NCBI GenBank assembly: GCA_934670025.1
Contig: CAKUOS010000004.1
Location: 7,601 to 71,600 of the forward strand
DNA length: 64,000 nt
DNA from: an uncultured Oscillospiraceae bacterium
GTDB lineage: Bacteria > Bacillota > Clostridia > Oscillospirales > Oscillospiraceae
Direction of reading: 5' to 3'
Shown: positions 1 to 9,840 of the stretch, piece after piece
How positions within the stretch are numbered: position 1 is the stretch's first letter
Layout: each line of letters starts with the position of its first letter
Notes under the pieces: generated by a model
The model's database searches: none
Told to the model about the DNA's origin: nothing
Seen by the model: the letters and a program-made list of their open reading frames with translations, nothing else
Position numbers and translations under genes: made by a program

Positions 1-603
1 ATCGTAGCCCCGGGCGCGCAGCCGTTCGCGCAGAAATTCCTGTAGGCGCGCGTGGCCGCCCTGAAACAGCGCGGCGTTTTGCAGGGCGAACTGCGTGAAT
101 TCCTCGTTCGTCGTGAGCGTGCGCAGCTGACTGGCCGCGTAGGCGGTGTCGGTCTGCGGCGCGGCATCGGTCTGCGGGCTCGTGCAGCGCGCGTAGAGCG
201 CCTCGGCCTCGGCAAAATCCGTGCAGCCGCGCGTCAGGAGGAACGTACACACCGCGTCAAACAGATCGCGCGCGTACAGCGGCGGATAGCCGCCGTAGCG
301 CACGAGCAGCCGGTCGGCCTCGCCCGGCGACATCGCAAAGCCGAACGCCAGACGCAGATACGTCTCGCGGCAGCGCGGCGCGCTCTTTTGTGCGCACCAG
401 CGGCGCAGCGTGTTGCGGCTGAGGCCCGTGCGCGCCGAGAGCGCGAGATACGACAGGCCGCACGTCTGCAAAAGCTCGGCGTAATACTGCGGCCAGCTGC
501 AAAACGCGGCGTCGTACTGCCGCAGCATCGCGCGCAGATCGCCGGGCGACTCGGCGCGCTCGGCCTCGTCGCGCAGGCGGAAGGTGGCAAATGCGTCGGT
601 CAC
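1..603 (-). CDS. HTH-containing protein, 3' end outside the window
   Basis: Open to the window edge, so the C-terminus is missing. It starts at a GTG whose bases overlap the stop of the upstream kinase gene (GTGA overlap), which argues for translational coupling. About 200 residues are visible. Around residues 50-65 the segment TGLSRNTLRRWC looks like the recognition helix of an XRE-like HTH, followed by a helical region with MSPGEADRLLVRYGGYPPLY. The rest is unrecognised. It is probably an intracellular partner or downstream regulator of the kinase; this is inferred from coupling only. Confidence 0.7.
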   Translation of the reverse strand, partial: MTDAFATFRLRDEAERAESPGDLRAMLRQYDAAFCSWPQYYAELLQTCGLSYLALSARTGLSRNTLRRWCAQKSAPRCRETYLRLAFGFAMSPGEADRLLVRYGGYPPLYARDLFDAVCTFLLTRGCTDFAEAEALYARCTSPQTDAAPQTDTAYAASQLRTLTTNEEFTQFALQNAALFQGGHARLQEFLRERLRARGYD

Positions 604-2009
604 GGCGAAGCCTCCTCCCACTCGCAGACGAAGCCGCGCGTGTTTTCGGGGAAGTTATTCAGCCCGTCGAGGCGCGAATCGTTCCAGACCCAGCCGGTCC
701 CGTCGCGCTTCATGAGCATGAGGTAGTATTCCACGCCGTTTGTGTTGTTGGGTTCGCCGGGGCCCCACTCGGCGTAGTCGAACGGCTCGCCCGTGACCCA
801 CTGGAAGCCCGAGGAGGCGTTGCGGTTGTTCGCGCCGAGCCATACGGCGGTAATGCCCGCCGCGTCGAGCATATCCTCGACCGTTTTGGCCTCTTCGGCG
901 GACGTGATGGCGGCAAGATGGCCGCCGCGCGACTCGCACCAAACGCGCGCATCGTCCCATGTGAGCGTCTGCACGATGATCTCATAGCGGTGCGTCTGCA
1001 CCTCGGCGGGCGCTTCCGCGGCAGGCGCCGCGGGCGCTTCGACCGCGGGCGGTTCCGGTTCGGCGGGAAGCGCGTCTTCCTGCGCGGAAAACAGCTGCTT
1101 CGCGGCGAAAAAGCCGAGCGCCGCCGAGGCAAGGCACGCGCCGAGCGCGAGCGGCAGCGCCGCGCGCGGCTTTTTCCGCAGCGCGTCCAGCATCGCGGCC
1201 GCGCTCGGGTAGCGTTTGCGCGGATCGGGCTCGCAGGCGCGCATGACGACTTTTTCCAGGCGGCGGTCGCGGCAGCGGATGCGCCCGACGCGCACGCCGC
1301 GCATCCGCGCGGAGATGGACGACTGCACCTGCGCATAGGTGGAATCGGCGTCGGTCAGCGGCAGGTGATTGTGATTGAGGAGCTGATAGAGCGTCACGCC
1401 GAGCGCATAAATGTCGCTTGCGGGCGTGGCTGCGCCGCCGGCGGCGACCTCCGGAGCCAGATACGCCGCGGTGCCCGCCATGCGGCCCGCGGAAAGTGAG
1501 TCGGTGCGCGCGCAGATGCCGAAATCGCCGAGCTTATACTGTCCCGACGGCGCGCGGTAGATGTTGGCGGGCTTGCAATCGCGGTGGACGATCTGGAGCC
1601 GGTGCGCGAAGATGAGCGCGTGCAGAAGATCCTCCGCCACGCGGCGGATCTCCGTCTCGGTCAGCTCCGTACCCTCGCGCATGAGCTCGGCCAGACAGGC
1701 AAGCCGCTCCATGCGCAGGCACACGAGCGTTTCGCGCAGCGACCCGTCCGCGTTCGTGACCGGAACGGTCAGATCGTCGAGCACGGCCACGGCGTAGCCG
1801 CAGTCGGTCATGCGCGCCTGCAAACGGCACTCGTCCTGCAAACGGATCAGGCCTGCGGTGTCCCCGGCAGGCACGCGGATGCACTTGAGCACGCAGCTGC
1901 GCCCGGCGCCTTCCTTGCGTGTGAGCGCATAGACCTCGGTCGACGATGAAACGAACAGCCGCTCGCCGAGATACCACTGGCCCCACAGGGGTTCGGGCAG
2001 ATGTTCCAT
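600..2009 (-). CDS. Membrane Ser/Thr protein kinase with C-terminal C-type lectin-like domain
   Basis: Residues about 10-275 form a Hanks-type kinase: the catalytic loop reads HRDCKPANIY, the metal-binding motif DFG is in LGDFGIC, and YLAPEV supplies APE. The glycine-rich loop is degenerate (GERLFVSSSTEV). One transmembrane helix follows (ALPLALGACLASAALGFFAA), then a Pro/Ala/Glu linker and a roughly 125-residue lectin-like fold. That domain keeps EPN (in GPGEPNN) and WND (in WVWNDSR), the motifs known to coordinate calcium and sugar, plus two framing cysteines. Topology predicts a cytoplasmic kinase and an outside lectin sensor. The second ATG was chosen because AGGAGG lies 9 nt before it but only 3 nt before the first. 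Confidence 0.88.
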   Translation of the reverse strand: MEHLPEPLWGQWYLGERLFVSSSTEVYALTRKEGAGRSCVLKCIRVPAGDTAGLIRLQDECRLQARMTDCGYAVAVLDDLTVPVTNADGSLRETLVCLRMERLACLAELMREGTELTETEIRRVAEDLLHALIFAHRLQIVHRDCKPANIYRAPSGQYKLGDFGICARTDSLSAGRMAGTAAYLAPEVAAGGAATPASDIYALGVTLYQLLNHNHLPLTDADSTYAQVQSSISARMRGVRVGRIRCRDRRLEKVVMRACEPDPRKRYPSAAAMLDALRKKPRAALPLALGACLASAALGFFAAKQLFSAQEDALPAEPEPPAVEAPAAPAAEAPAEVQTHRYEIIVQTLTWDDARVWCESRGGHLAAITSAEEAKTVEDMLDAAGITAVWLGANNRNASSGFQWVTGEPFDYAEWGPGEPNNTNGVEYYLMLMKRDGTGWVWNDSRLDGLNNFPENTRGFVCEWEEASP

Positions 2010-2170
2010 GCGCATACGCCTCCTTTTGCTTTTTCATCATCTTACCACATGGCCGGGCACGGCGCAAGCGCTCCTTTTTTCGGGAATGTTCATGAAAATT
2101 TCAAGCAAAAAGCGGAAAAATATGCGATACTATTCTATTAGATATATTACTAAGGAATGAGGAGCCGGCT

Positions 2171-2875
2171 ATGCGGGATTTTGTTGTATTCGACCACGTC
2201 TGCAAGACGTATCAGATGGGGCAGGTGCGCATCGACGCGCTGCGCAATGCGTCGTTCACCATTGCCGAAGGGGAGATCTGTGTCATCGTCGGGCAATCCG
2301 GCGCGGGCAAGACGACGCTTCTGAACATTCTCGGCGGTATGGACCGGCTCTCGTCGGGCCATGTGCTGCTTGCGGGCGAGGACGTCGCGGAGTACGACGC
2401 GAAGCGCCTGACGACCTACCGGCGGCACGAGGTGGGCTTCGTGTTCCAGTTTTATAATCTGCTGCCCAACATGACGGCGCTGGAAAACGTGCAGATCGCG
2501 GGCCAGCTGTGCAAAGACCCCATTCCCGCTGATGAGGTGCTGCGCGAGGTGGGCCTCGGCGACCGGATGCAGAACTTCCCCGCGCAGCTCTCCGGCGGCG
2601 AGCAGCAGCGCGTGGCCATCGCCCGCGCGCTTGCCAAGCGGCCGAAGCTGCTGCTGTGCGACGAGCCGACCGGCGCGCTCGATTATCAGACCGGCAAGCA
2701 GATCCTTGCGCTGCTGCAAAAGCAGAGCCGCGAGGCCGGCATGACGGTCGTCATTATCACGCATAACTCCGCGCTGACCGCCATGGCCGACCGCGTCATC
2801 CGCGTCAAAAGCGGCTGCATCACGGACGTGCAGGAGAATGAGCATCCCACGCCCGTGGAAAGAATCGAATGGTGA
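2171..2875 (+). CDS. ABC transporter ATPase, MacB/LolD type
   Basis: A 234-residue nucleotide-binding subunit with Walker [11 protein letters not shown] near residue 40, the signature LSGGEQQ near 140 and Walker B LLLCDEP near 163. Such ATPases drive FtsX/MacB-like permeases that act mechanically on the envelope or export peptides and lipids. The stop overlaps the start of the next gene by 7 nt, so it pairs with that permease. An AT-rich stretch at 2080-2160 between this gene and the divergent kinase gene should carry promoters for both directions. Confidence 0.93.
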   Translation: MRDFVVFDHVCKTYQMGQVRIDALRNASFTIAEGEICVIVGQSGAGKTTLLNILGGMDRLSSGHVLLAGEDVAEYDAKRLTTYRRHEVGFVFQFYNLLPNMTALENVQIAGQLCKDPIPADEVLREVGLGDRMQNFPAQLSGGEQQRVAIARALAKRPKLLLCDEPTGALDYQTGKQILALLQKQSREAGMTVVIITHNSALTAMADRVIRVKSGCITDVQENEHPTPVERIEW

Positions 2876-5800
2876 CGGGTATGTGGAAGCTGACGATGCG
2901 GGAGATCCGCAAAAGTTTGGGGCGCTTTCTGGCCATCGCGGCGATCGTGGCGCTCGGCGTGGGCTTTTTCTGCGGCCTTCGGCTGACGAAGACGGCGATG
3001 GTCTATACGTTGGACGACTATGCCGAAACGCATCAGATGTACGATTTCCGCCTCATGAGCACCATCGGCTACGATACGGATGCGGCGTCGGTCCTGGAGA
3101 CGGACAGCCGTATCGCGGCCGCCGAAGGCGGCAAAAGCGCCGACGCGCTGGTGATCATCGGCGACGGCGCAGCACAGGTGTGCAAATTTCTCTCCGTGCC
3201 GCAGAAGATCGACCTGCCGGGCCTGACGTGCGGGCGGATGCCCGAGTCGGCGGATGAGTGTCTTGCCGACGGGATGCTCTACGGCGAAAAGGATCTTGGC
3301 AGGACGGTCACGATCGCGGACACGAACGAGCAGGACGATCTGGACAACTTCGCCGTGCGCGAGTTTACCATCGTCGGTGTGGCGCGGAGCATCCTGTACA
3401 TCAACTACGAGCGCGGCACGACCTCGGTCGGCAGCGGCACGGTCGCGTCGTTTTTCTACGTGCTGCCCGCGGCGTTCGACATGGATTACGACACCGAGGT
3501 CTGTCTGCGGCTGACCGACCGTGCGGGCGCGGTCTATTCCGAAGAATATGACGCGCGCATCGACGCGGCGGAGCCGTGGGTGACAGAGCTTGCCGAATCG
3601 CTGGCCGCCGCACGCGGCGACCGGCTGCGCGAGGATGCGGAGCAGGAGCTTTCCGATGCGCGCGAAACGCTCGATGAAAAGCAGCAGGAGCTGTCGGACG
3701 CGAAACAGAAGCTGGCCGATGCGCAGCAGGAGCTGCGCGACGCGGAGCAGGATGTGGCCGACGGCGAAAAGAAGCTGGCAGACGCGAAGGAGGATACCGC
3801 TCGCGAGCTGGCGGACGCCTGGCAGAAGCTGACCGACGGGCAGAAGGAAATAGAAGAAAACGAAAAGAAGCTCGCCGACGCGCGCACGGAGCTCGAAGAC
3901 GCCGAACGGCAGTTCGCCGACGGCGAAGCGGAGTACAACGACGGCGCGCGGCAGCTCGAAGAGGGCAAGCAGGAGCTGCGCGACACGTTCAACGATACCG
4001 TTGCCGAATTGCAGGCCGGTCAGGCCGAGATCGACAAGAATCAGGCCGCGCTGAACGGGCAGCGCGCGCAGCTCGACGCGCAGAAGACGCAGCTGACGGC
4101 ACAGAAGGCCGAGCTGACGGCTACGCGCGCACAGGTCGAGGCTGCCGCTGCCGCAGGTCTGCTCCCGGCGGAAGAGGCCGCCGCGCAGCTGGCGCAGATC
4201 GACGCTGCGATCGCGCAGATCGACGCGGGTTTGCAGCAGATCGAGGCCGCATATCCGCAGCTGGACGCGGCGCAGGCGCAGATCGACGCGGCGCAGGCGG
4301 AGCTTGACGCCGGATGGCAGGAATTTGCCGACGGTCTGGAGGAAGCCAACGCCGAGATCGCCGAGAACGAAAAGAAGCTCGCCGACGCGAAGCAGGAGCT
4401 TGATGAGAACCGGCAGAAGCTCAACGACGCGCGCGCGGAGTTTGAAGACGGCCAGAGGCAGCTCGACGACGCAAAGAAAGAGCTTGAAGACGGCTGGGCC
4501 GATTATTATGCGGGCCAGCGCGAGGCCGACGAGAAGATCGCCGAGGCTGAGCAGGAGCTGGCTGATGCGAAGGTGCAGATCGAAGACGGCAAACAGGAGC
4601 TGGCCGACGCGCAGCAGGAGCTTGCCGACGGCGAAAAGAAGCTGGCCGACGCGGAAAAGGAGTATGACGACGGCGTCGATCAGCTCGAAAAGCTCAGGGA
4701 TCCGGATGTGTTCGTGCTCGATCGCGGCAGCAACATCGGCTATGCGTGCTTTGAGAGCGATTCGGATATCGTGCGCGGCGTCTCGCGCGTGTTCCCGCTG
4801 TTTTTCTTCGCGGTGGCCGCGCTCGTGTGCATCACGACGATGACCCGCATGGTCGAGGAGCAGCGCACGCAGGCCGGCACGCTGAAAGCGCTCGGCTATT
4901 CCTCGGGCGCGATCCTGTCGACGTATTTCCTCTACGCGGGCAGCGCGTCGGTCATCGGCTGCGTGACCGGCATCGCGGCGGGCGCGTATTTCCTGCCGAA
5001 GATCATCTGGATGGGCTACGACATCATGTACGGCTTCACGGACATTCTCTTTGCGTTCGACTGGAAGCTGGCGCTGCTGTCCTCGGGCGCGTATCTCATC
5101 TGCGCGCTCGGCGCGACGTGGTACGCCATCCACGCAGAACTCGCGCAGCCCGCGGCGGAGCTCATCCGACCCAAGGCGCCGAAGGCCGGCAAGCGTATTT
5201 TGCTTGAGCGCATTCCTGCCGTGTGGGACCGCATCCCGTTTTTACATAAGGTCTCCATCCGCAACATCCTGCGCTATAAAAAGCGCATGGTCATGATGGC
5301 CATCGGCATCGGCGGCTGCACGGCGCTGCTCATCACCGGCTACGGCATCGAGGACTCCATCAGCCACGTCGTCGACTATCAGTATGACGAGATCACGCAG
5401 TACGATGCTTCGGTCACGTTCCAGCACGCCATGACGGAGGACGAGCGCGCGGCCTTCCGCGCGGCGTTCCCGGACACGGTCGAGCGGAGTCTCTTTGCCG
5501 CGCAGAAGAGCTTTGACGCGGCGGCAAACGGTCTGACGAAGACGGCCACGGCTGTGTGTACCGAGACGGGAAGCGTCGACGGCTTCATCGATCTGCACAC
5601 GCAGGACAAAACGCCCGTCGATTATCCGCAGGACGGCGGCGTCATCATCAGCCGCGGGCTTGCGCAGGCGCTGCGCATCGGCGCGGGCGACACGATCACG
5701 CTCGGCGGCGAACTGCACCGGACGGATGTGACGGTCGCGGGCGTGTTTGAAAACTATGTATATAACTATGTCTACATGACGGCCGAAACGTATGAGACGG

Positions 5801-6360
5801 TGTTCCAGGAAGCACCGGCGTATGAGACGGCGTGGGTCGTGCTGGATCCCGCCGTGGACGCGCACGAGGCCTCTGCCGCGCTTGCGGGCTATAAAAAGGC
5901 CGCGTCCGTCAGCCTCAACGACGATTTCCGCGGCCGCGTGAGCACGATGATGCAGAGTCTGGAGTATATCGTGCTCGTCATCGTGGCGTGCGCGGCGGCG
6001 CTGGCGTTCATCGTGCTGTATAACCTCACGAACATCAACATCACCGAGCGCGAGCGCGAGATCGCCACCATCAAGGTGCTCGGCTTCTATGACCGCGAGA
6101 CGAACCACTACATTTTCCGCGAGAATATCCTCCTGACGTGCCTCGGCGCGCTCGTGGGCCTGCTGATGGGCAAGGCGCTGCACGCCTATGTCATGGCGCA
6201 GATCCGCATCGACCTCATGTGCTTCGACGTGCGCATCGCGCCCAGGAGCTATCTGCTTGCCGTGGCGCTGACGATCGTCTTCGGCCTCGTGGTCAATCTG
6301 GTCCTGCGGCGCAAGATCCGCGCCGTCGATATGGCGCAGGCGCTTAAATCCATCGAGTAA
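2869..6360 (+). CDS. FtsX-like ABC permease with long extracellular coiled coil
   Basis: A 1163-residue permease. An N-terminal membrane helix (about 20-40) is followed by an extracellular domain to about 240. A coiled coil of roughly 370 residues (about 245-620) is built from near-repeats such as ADGEKKLADA and DAQQELAD. Two FtsX-type transmembrane blocks follow (about 640-790 and 1020-1160, the latter with LYNLTNINITEREREIATIKVLGF). This layout matches Firmicute MacB-like or YknZ-like ABC systems with a large outside stalk. The substrate is unknown. Coupled to the preceding ATPase; the coiled coil may be a rigid lever acting on the cell wall or on a partner protein. Confidence 0.9.
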   Translation: MVTGMWKLTMREIRKSLGRFLAIAAIVALGVGFFCGLRLTKTAMVYTLDDYAETHQMYDFRLMSTIGYDTDAASVLETDSRIAAAEGGKSADALVIIGDGAAQVCKFLSVPQKIDLPGLTCGRMPESADECLADGMLYGEKDLGRTVTIADTNEQDDLDNFAVREFTIVGVARSILYINYERGTTSVGSGTVASFFYVLPAAFDMDYDTEVCLRLTDRAGAVYSEEYDARIDAAEPWVTELAESLAAARGDRLREDAEQELSDARETLDEKQQELSDAKQKLADAQQELRDAEQDVADGEKKLADAKEDTARELADAWQKLTDGQKEIEENEKKLADARTELEDAERQFADGEAEYNDGARQLEEGKQELRDTFNDTVAELQAGQAEIDKNQAALNGQRAQLDAQKTQLTAQKAELTATRAQVEAAAAAGLLPAEEAAAQLAQIDAAIAQIDAGLQQIEAAYPQLDAAQAQIDAAQAELDAGWQEFADGLEEANAEIAENEKKLADAKQELDENRQKLNDARAEFEDGQRQLDDAKKELEDGWADYYAGQREADEKIAEAEQELADAKVQIEDGKQELADAQQELADGEKKLADAEKEYDDGVDQLEKLRDPDVFVLDRGSNIGYACFESDSDIVRGVSRVFPLFFFAVAALVCITTMTRMVEEQRTQAGTLKALGYSSGAILSTYFLYAGSASVIGCVTGIAAGAYFLPKIIWMGYDIMYGFTDILFAFDWKLALLSSGAYLICALGATWYAIHAELAQPAAELIRPKAPKAGKRILLERIPAVWDRIPFLHKVSIRNILRYKKRMVMMAIGIGGCTALLITGYGIEDSISHVVDYQYDEITQYDASVTFQHAMTEDERAAFRAAFPDTVERSLFAAQKSFDAAANGLTKTATAVCTETGSVDGFIDLHTQDKTPVDYPQDGGVIISRGLAQALRIGAGDTITLGGELHRTDVTVAGVFENYVYNYVYMTAETYETVFQEAPAYETAWVVLDPAVDAHEASAALAGYKKAASVSLNDDFRGRVSTMMQSLEYIVLVIVACAAALAFIVLYNLTNINITEREREIATIKVLGFYDRETNHYIFRENILLTCLGALVGLLMGKALHAYVMAQIRIDLMCFDVRIAPRSYLLAVALTIVFGLVVNLVLRRKIRAVDMAQALKSIE

Positions 6361-6375
6361 GAGAGGAAGCTGCCG

Positions 6376-8091
6376 ATGAAAAGAAGAAACCGGCGCGCGG
6401 CGCTGCTTTTGGCCGTGTGCCTGCTGCTGACGCTCGCGGGCTGCGCGCGGGCAAACCCCTTTGCCCGCGAACGCCGCGCGATCCCGGAATTGCAGACGGC
6501 GTCCGAAGAAACGGAAGCGGCGCAGCCGCTGTGCGCGGGCGGATATTTCGGGGAACCTGCGCGCAGATCTGTTCCGTATGCGCAGATGCAGCCCGAAACG
6601 CCGGAAGAGGCGGACTTTGCCGCGCTGTGCGATACGGTGCTTGCCGCGGCCGAAGCACGGTCGCCTGCGCGCGTTCACGCGGCGCTGGAGCAGCTGCATA
6701 CGGCGCTCCTTGCGCTGCACACGGCGTATACGCTTGCGGATCTGCGCCATATGGCCGACGCCGGGAGCGAGGATGCGGCCGCGGCGGCGGACGATGCATA
6801 CGCGCAGTACAGTGCGGCGCTCGACCGCTATTATGATGCGATGCACACGCTCTGCGAAAGCGGCGCATACGACGCGCTGCTGGAAAAGGAATTTGACGAG
6901 GGGATGCTGGCGGCCTTTGCGGCCTACGACCCGGCAGCGTCGGATGCGTCGCTGGCGCTTTTGACGCGCGAACAGGCGCTGGTCACGGAATATGAGATCG
7001 AAATGGCCAAATACAGCCCCGATCCCGACCGGATCGGCGAGATCTTCGTCTCGCTCATCGCGGTCCGCAGCGAAATGGCCGCGGCCGCGGGCTATGACAG
7101 CTACGCCGATTACGCCTACGCGGCCGATTACGCGCGCGACTATACGCCCGCCGAGGCCCGCGCGCTCTGGACGCTGGCGAAGGAGCAGTACGCGCCGCTG
7201 CTGCGGGAGTATGCGGACGATGTGGACGAAGCGGCAGGGCGGCTCACGGACGAGGCGCTGCTCGACCTGTCGGAGGACGGGATCCTTACCGCCTTGCAGC
7301 GCGGCGCGGCGATGCTCAGTCCGGAGCTTTCGGCCTCGTGCGCGTATCTCATCGACAACGGCCTGTATGACATCGCTGCGAGCGACCGGAAGGCCGACAT
7401 CGGCTTTACGACGTGGCTGGCAAGCTATGAGGCGCCCTTCCTTTTTAACGCGCCCTACGGCGACTATTACGATCTGACGTCCGCGATCCATGAATTCGGC
7501 CATTACAACGCATACTATTATAACGGCTCGGACGTGCTGTTCGGCGTGTGCGACTACGACCTGTCGGAGCTTCAGTCGCAGGGCATGGAGGTCATGTTCC
7601 TGCCGCTGTACGACGCGCTGTTCGGAGAAGAGGCGGCGGCGCTTTTGCGCGCGCAGACGGTCTATAATCTCATGACCGGCGTCGTGCAGGGCGCGATGTA
7701 TGACGAATTCCAGCAGACGGTCTACCGGCTGGACGAGCCGACGCCCGCGCGCGTGAACGAGGCGTTCCTCGACATTTACGAAAGCTACGGCTATGAGCCG
7801 TATGACGGCGCGGAATACGAATGGATGTCCGTGATCCACAACTTTGAGCAGCCGATGTATTACATCAGCTACGCCGTGTCGGCGCTGCCGGCGCTGGAGC
7901 TGTACGCCATGCAGCAGAAGAGTCCCGCCGACGCGCTCGATACGTATCTGCGCGCGGCCGCGATGGCAGACGAGTGGTATTACCTCTCGGACGCGCTGGA
8001 ATATACCGGCCTGCACGACCAGCTGCGGCAGCCGCTGCCGTCACTGCCGGGCGAGATCTGTGCAGGCGGCGTGTTTGACCTTCCTGCATGA
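6376..8091 (+). CDS. M3-like zinc metallopeptidase lipoprotein
   Basis: The N-terminus MKRRNRRAALLL to LTLAGC is a lipoprotein signal with the acylated cysteine at about residue 22. The zinc motif HEFGH lies near residue 375 in SAIHEFGHYNAYYY, with a glutamate-rich segment (SELQSQGMEVM) about 25 residues downstream that can supply the third ligand, as in peptidase family M3 (oligoendopeptidase F/thimet type). At 571 residues it is the usual size, but M3 enzymes are mostly cytosolic, so a surface-anchored version is uncommon. It starts 16 nt after the permease, so it is probably in the same operon and could process what that system exports. Confidence 0.82.
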   Translation: MKRRNRRAALLLAVCLLLTLAGCARANPFARERRAIPELQTASEETEAAQPLCAGGYFGEPARRSVPYAQMQPETPEEADFAALCDTVLAAAEARSPARVHAALEQLHTALLALHTAYTLADLRHMADAGSEDAAAAADDAYAQYSAALDRYYDAMHTLCESGAYDALLEKEFDEGMLAAFAAYDPAASDASLALLTREQALVTEYEIEMAKYSPDPDRIGEIFVSLIAVRSEMAAAAGYDSYADYAYAADYARDYTPAEARALWTLAKEQYAPLLREYADDVDEAAGRLTDEALLDLSEDGILTALQRGAAMLSPELSASCAYLIDNGLYDIAASDRKADIGFTTWLASYEAPFLFNAPYGDYYDLTSAIHEFGHYNAYYYNGSDVLFGVCDYDLSELQSQGMEVMFLPLYDALFGEEAAALLRAQTVYNLMTGVVQGAMYDEFQQTVYRLDEPTPARVNEAFLDIYESYGYEPYDGAEYEWMSVIHNFEQPMYYISYAVSALPALELYAMQQKSPADALDTYLRAAAMADEWYYLSDALEYTGLHDQLRQPLPSLPGEICAGGVFDLPA

Positions 8092-8115
8092 TTTTCCAAA
8101 GAAAGAAGAAAGACC

Positions 8116-9840
8116 ATGAAAAAACTCCTTGCTTATCTGCGGCCGTACCGGGCGCAGGCGATCCTTGCGCCGCTTTTCAAGCTGCTCGAGGCCGTGTTCG
8201 AGCTGCTCGTGCCGCTCATTATGGCCGATATCATCGATACCGGCATCCCGGCGGGCGATACGGCGTATATGCTCAGAAAATGCCTCGTGCTGGTGCTTCT
8301 GGGCGTGTGCGGCTTCGCAAGCGCCACGTGCGCGCAGTATTTTTCCGCGAAGGCCGCGACCGGCGCGACGGCTGAGCTGCGCCGCGCGCTCTTTGCGCAT
8401 ATCCAGTCGCTGTCGTACCGCGAGCTTGACACGCTCGGCACGTCGACGCTCATCACGCGCATGACGAGCGACATGAATCAGGTGCAGACGGGCCTGAATC
8501 TCACGCTGCGGCTGCTGCTTCGTTCGCCGATTGTCGTGTTCGGCGCGATGATCATGGCGTTCACGATCGACGCGCGCGCGGCACTCATCTTCGTCGTGGC
8601 CATCCCGGTGCTGTTTGCCATCGTGTTTGCCGTCATGCTCAGCTGCATCCCGCTTTACCGGCGCGTGCAGGCGAAGCTCGACGGCGTGACGGGCGCGGCG
8701 CAGGAAAATCTCTCCGGTGTGCGCGTCATCCGCGCCTTTACGCGCGAGGATGACGAGCGCGCGGCCTTCGGCGAAAAGCTGGACGGATTGTTTGCGGCGC
8801 AGCGGTTCGTCGGGCGGCTGTCGGCGCTTTTGAACCCGCTGACGTACGTGGTCATCAACCTTGCCATCGTCGCCATCGTCCGCACCGGCGCGGTGCGCGT
8901 CGACACGGGCGCGATCACGCAGGGCCAGCTCATCGCGCTCTATAACTATATGTCGCAGATCCTGGTGGAGCTGATCAAATTCGCAAACCTCATCCTGAAC
9001 ATCACGAAATCCGCCGCGTGCGCGGGCCGCATCTCGCAGGTGCTCGAGACGAAGTGCAGCATGACGGACGGCGCGCAGGCGCTGCCGTCCGGGGAAGGGG
9101 AAGCGGCGTTCGCGTTTGAAGACGTTTCGTTCCGCTATCCCGGCGCGGGCGCGGAGGCGCTGACGGATCTGTCGTTCCGCGTTGCGCCCGGGCAGACGCT
9201 CGGCGTCATCGGCGGCACGGGCGCGGGCAAATCGACGCTGGCAAGCCTCATCCCGCGCTTTTACGACGCGACCGGCGGGCGCGTGCTCGTGCGCGGCGCG
9301 GATGTAAAGACGCTGCGGCTGGATGCGCTGCGCCGTTCGGTCGGCGTTGTGCCGCAGAAGGCGCTGCTGTTTTCGGGCACGATCCGCTCAAATCTTCTCT
9401 GGGGCGACGAAACGGCCACGGACGACGAACTGTGGCAGGCGCTCGAATGGGCGCAGGCGGCCGAGGTCGTGCGCGGCAAAGGCGGGCTCGACGCTGCGGT
9501 CGAGCCCGGCGGGCGCAACTTCTCCGGCGGCCAGCGCCAGCGGCTGACGATCGCGCGCGCGCTCGTCAGAAGACCCGCGATCCTCATTCTGGACGACAGC
9601 GCATCCGCGCTGGACTTTGCGACCGACGCGGCGCTCAGAAAAGCGCTCAAAAATCTCCCGTGGCATCCTGCCGCGGTCATCATTTCGCAGCGCACAAGCT
9701 CCATCCGCCACGCCGACGAGATCCTTGTACTCGACGACGGAAGACTTGCGGGCGCGGGCACGCACGACGCGCTGCTGCGATCGTGCCCTGTGTATCAGGA
9801 GATCTGCCGTTCGCAGGATAAAAAGGAGGCCGCGCAATGA
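8116..9840 (+). CDS. ABC exporter half-transporter with degenerate catalytic site
   Basis: 574 residues: a six-helix ABC membrane domain (about 10-310) and a nucleotide-binding domain with Walker A GGTGAGKST, signature FSGGQRQ and Walker B ILILDDSASALD. The residue after Walker B is Asp instead of the catalytic Glu. This is the known hallmark of the non-canonical site in heterodimeric exporters such as TM287/288. The last bases overlap the start of the next gene (ATGA), whose Walker B is canonical, so the two should form one heterodimeric multidrug or lipid exporter. Confidence 0.93.
   Translation: MKKLLAYLRPYRAQAILAPLFKLLEAVFELLVPLIMADIIDTGIPAGDTAYMLRKCLVLVLLGVCGFASATCAQYFSAKAATGATAELRRALFAHIQSLSYRELDTLGTSTLITRMTSDMNQVQTGLNLTLRLLLRSPIVVFGAMIMAFTIDARAALIFVVAIPVLFAIVFAVMLSCIPLYRRVQAKLDGVTGAAQENLSGVRVIRAFTREDDERAAFGEKLDGLFAAQRFVGRLSALLNPLTYVVINLAIVAIVRTGAVRVDTGAITQGQLIALYNYMSQILVELIKFANLILNITKSAACAGRISQVLETKCSMTDGAQALPSGEGEAAFAFEDVSFRYPGAGAEALTDLSFRVAPGQTLGVIGGTGAGKSTLASLIPRFYDATGGRVLVRGADVKTLRLDALRRSVGVVPQKALLFSGTIRSNLLWGDETATDDELWQALEWAQAAEVVRGKGGLDAAVEPGGRNFSGGQRQRLTIARALVRRPAILILDDSASALDFATDAALRKALKNLPWHPAAVIISQRTSSIRHADEILVLDDGRLAGAGTHDALLRSCPVYQEICRSQDKKEAAQ

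Noticed and set aside
52..726. Plus-strand 224-residue open frame opposite the HTH and kinase genes
   Set aside because: Arg/Ala-rich composition of a GC-rich antisense shadow; the minus strand carries recognisable domains.
2686..5133. 815-residue minus-strand open frame opposite the FtsX-like permease
   Set aside because: It is the antisense of the repetitive coiled coil (LLFAVGKLLLRVGQLL-like runs); no start signal or family match.
5242..8016. 924-residue minus-strand open frame
   Set aside because: Antisense shadow over two well-supported genes; Arg/His-rich, no domains.
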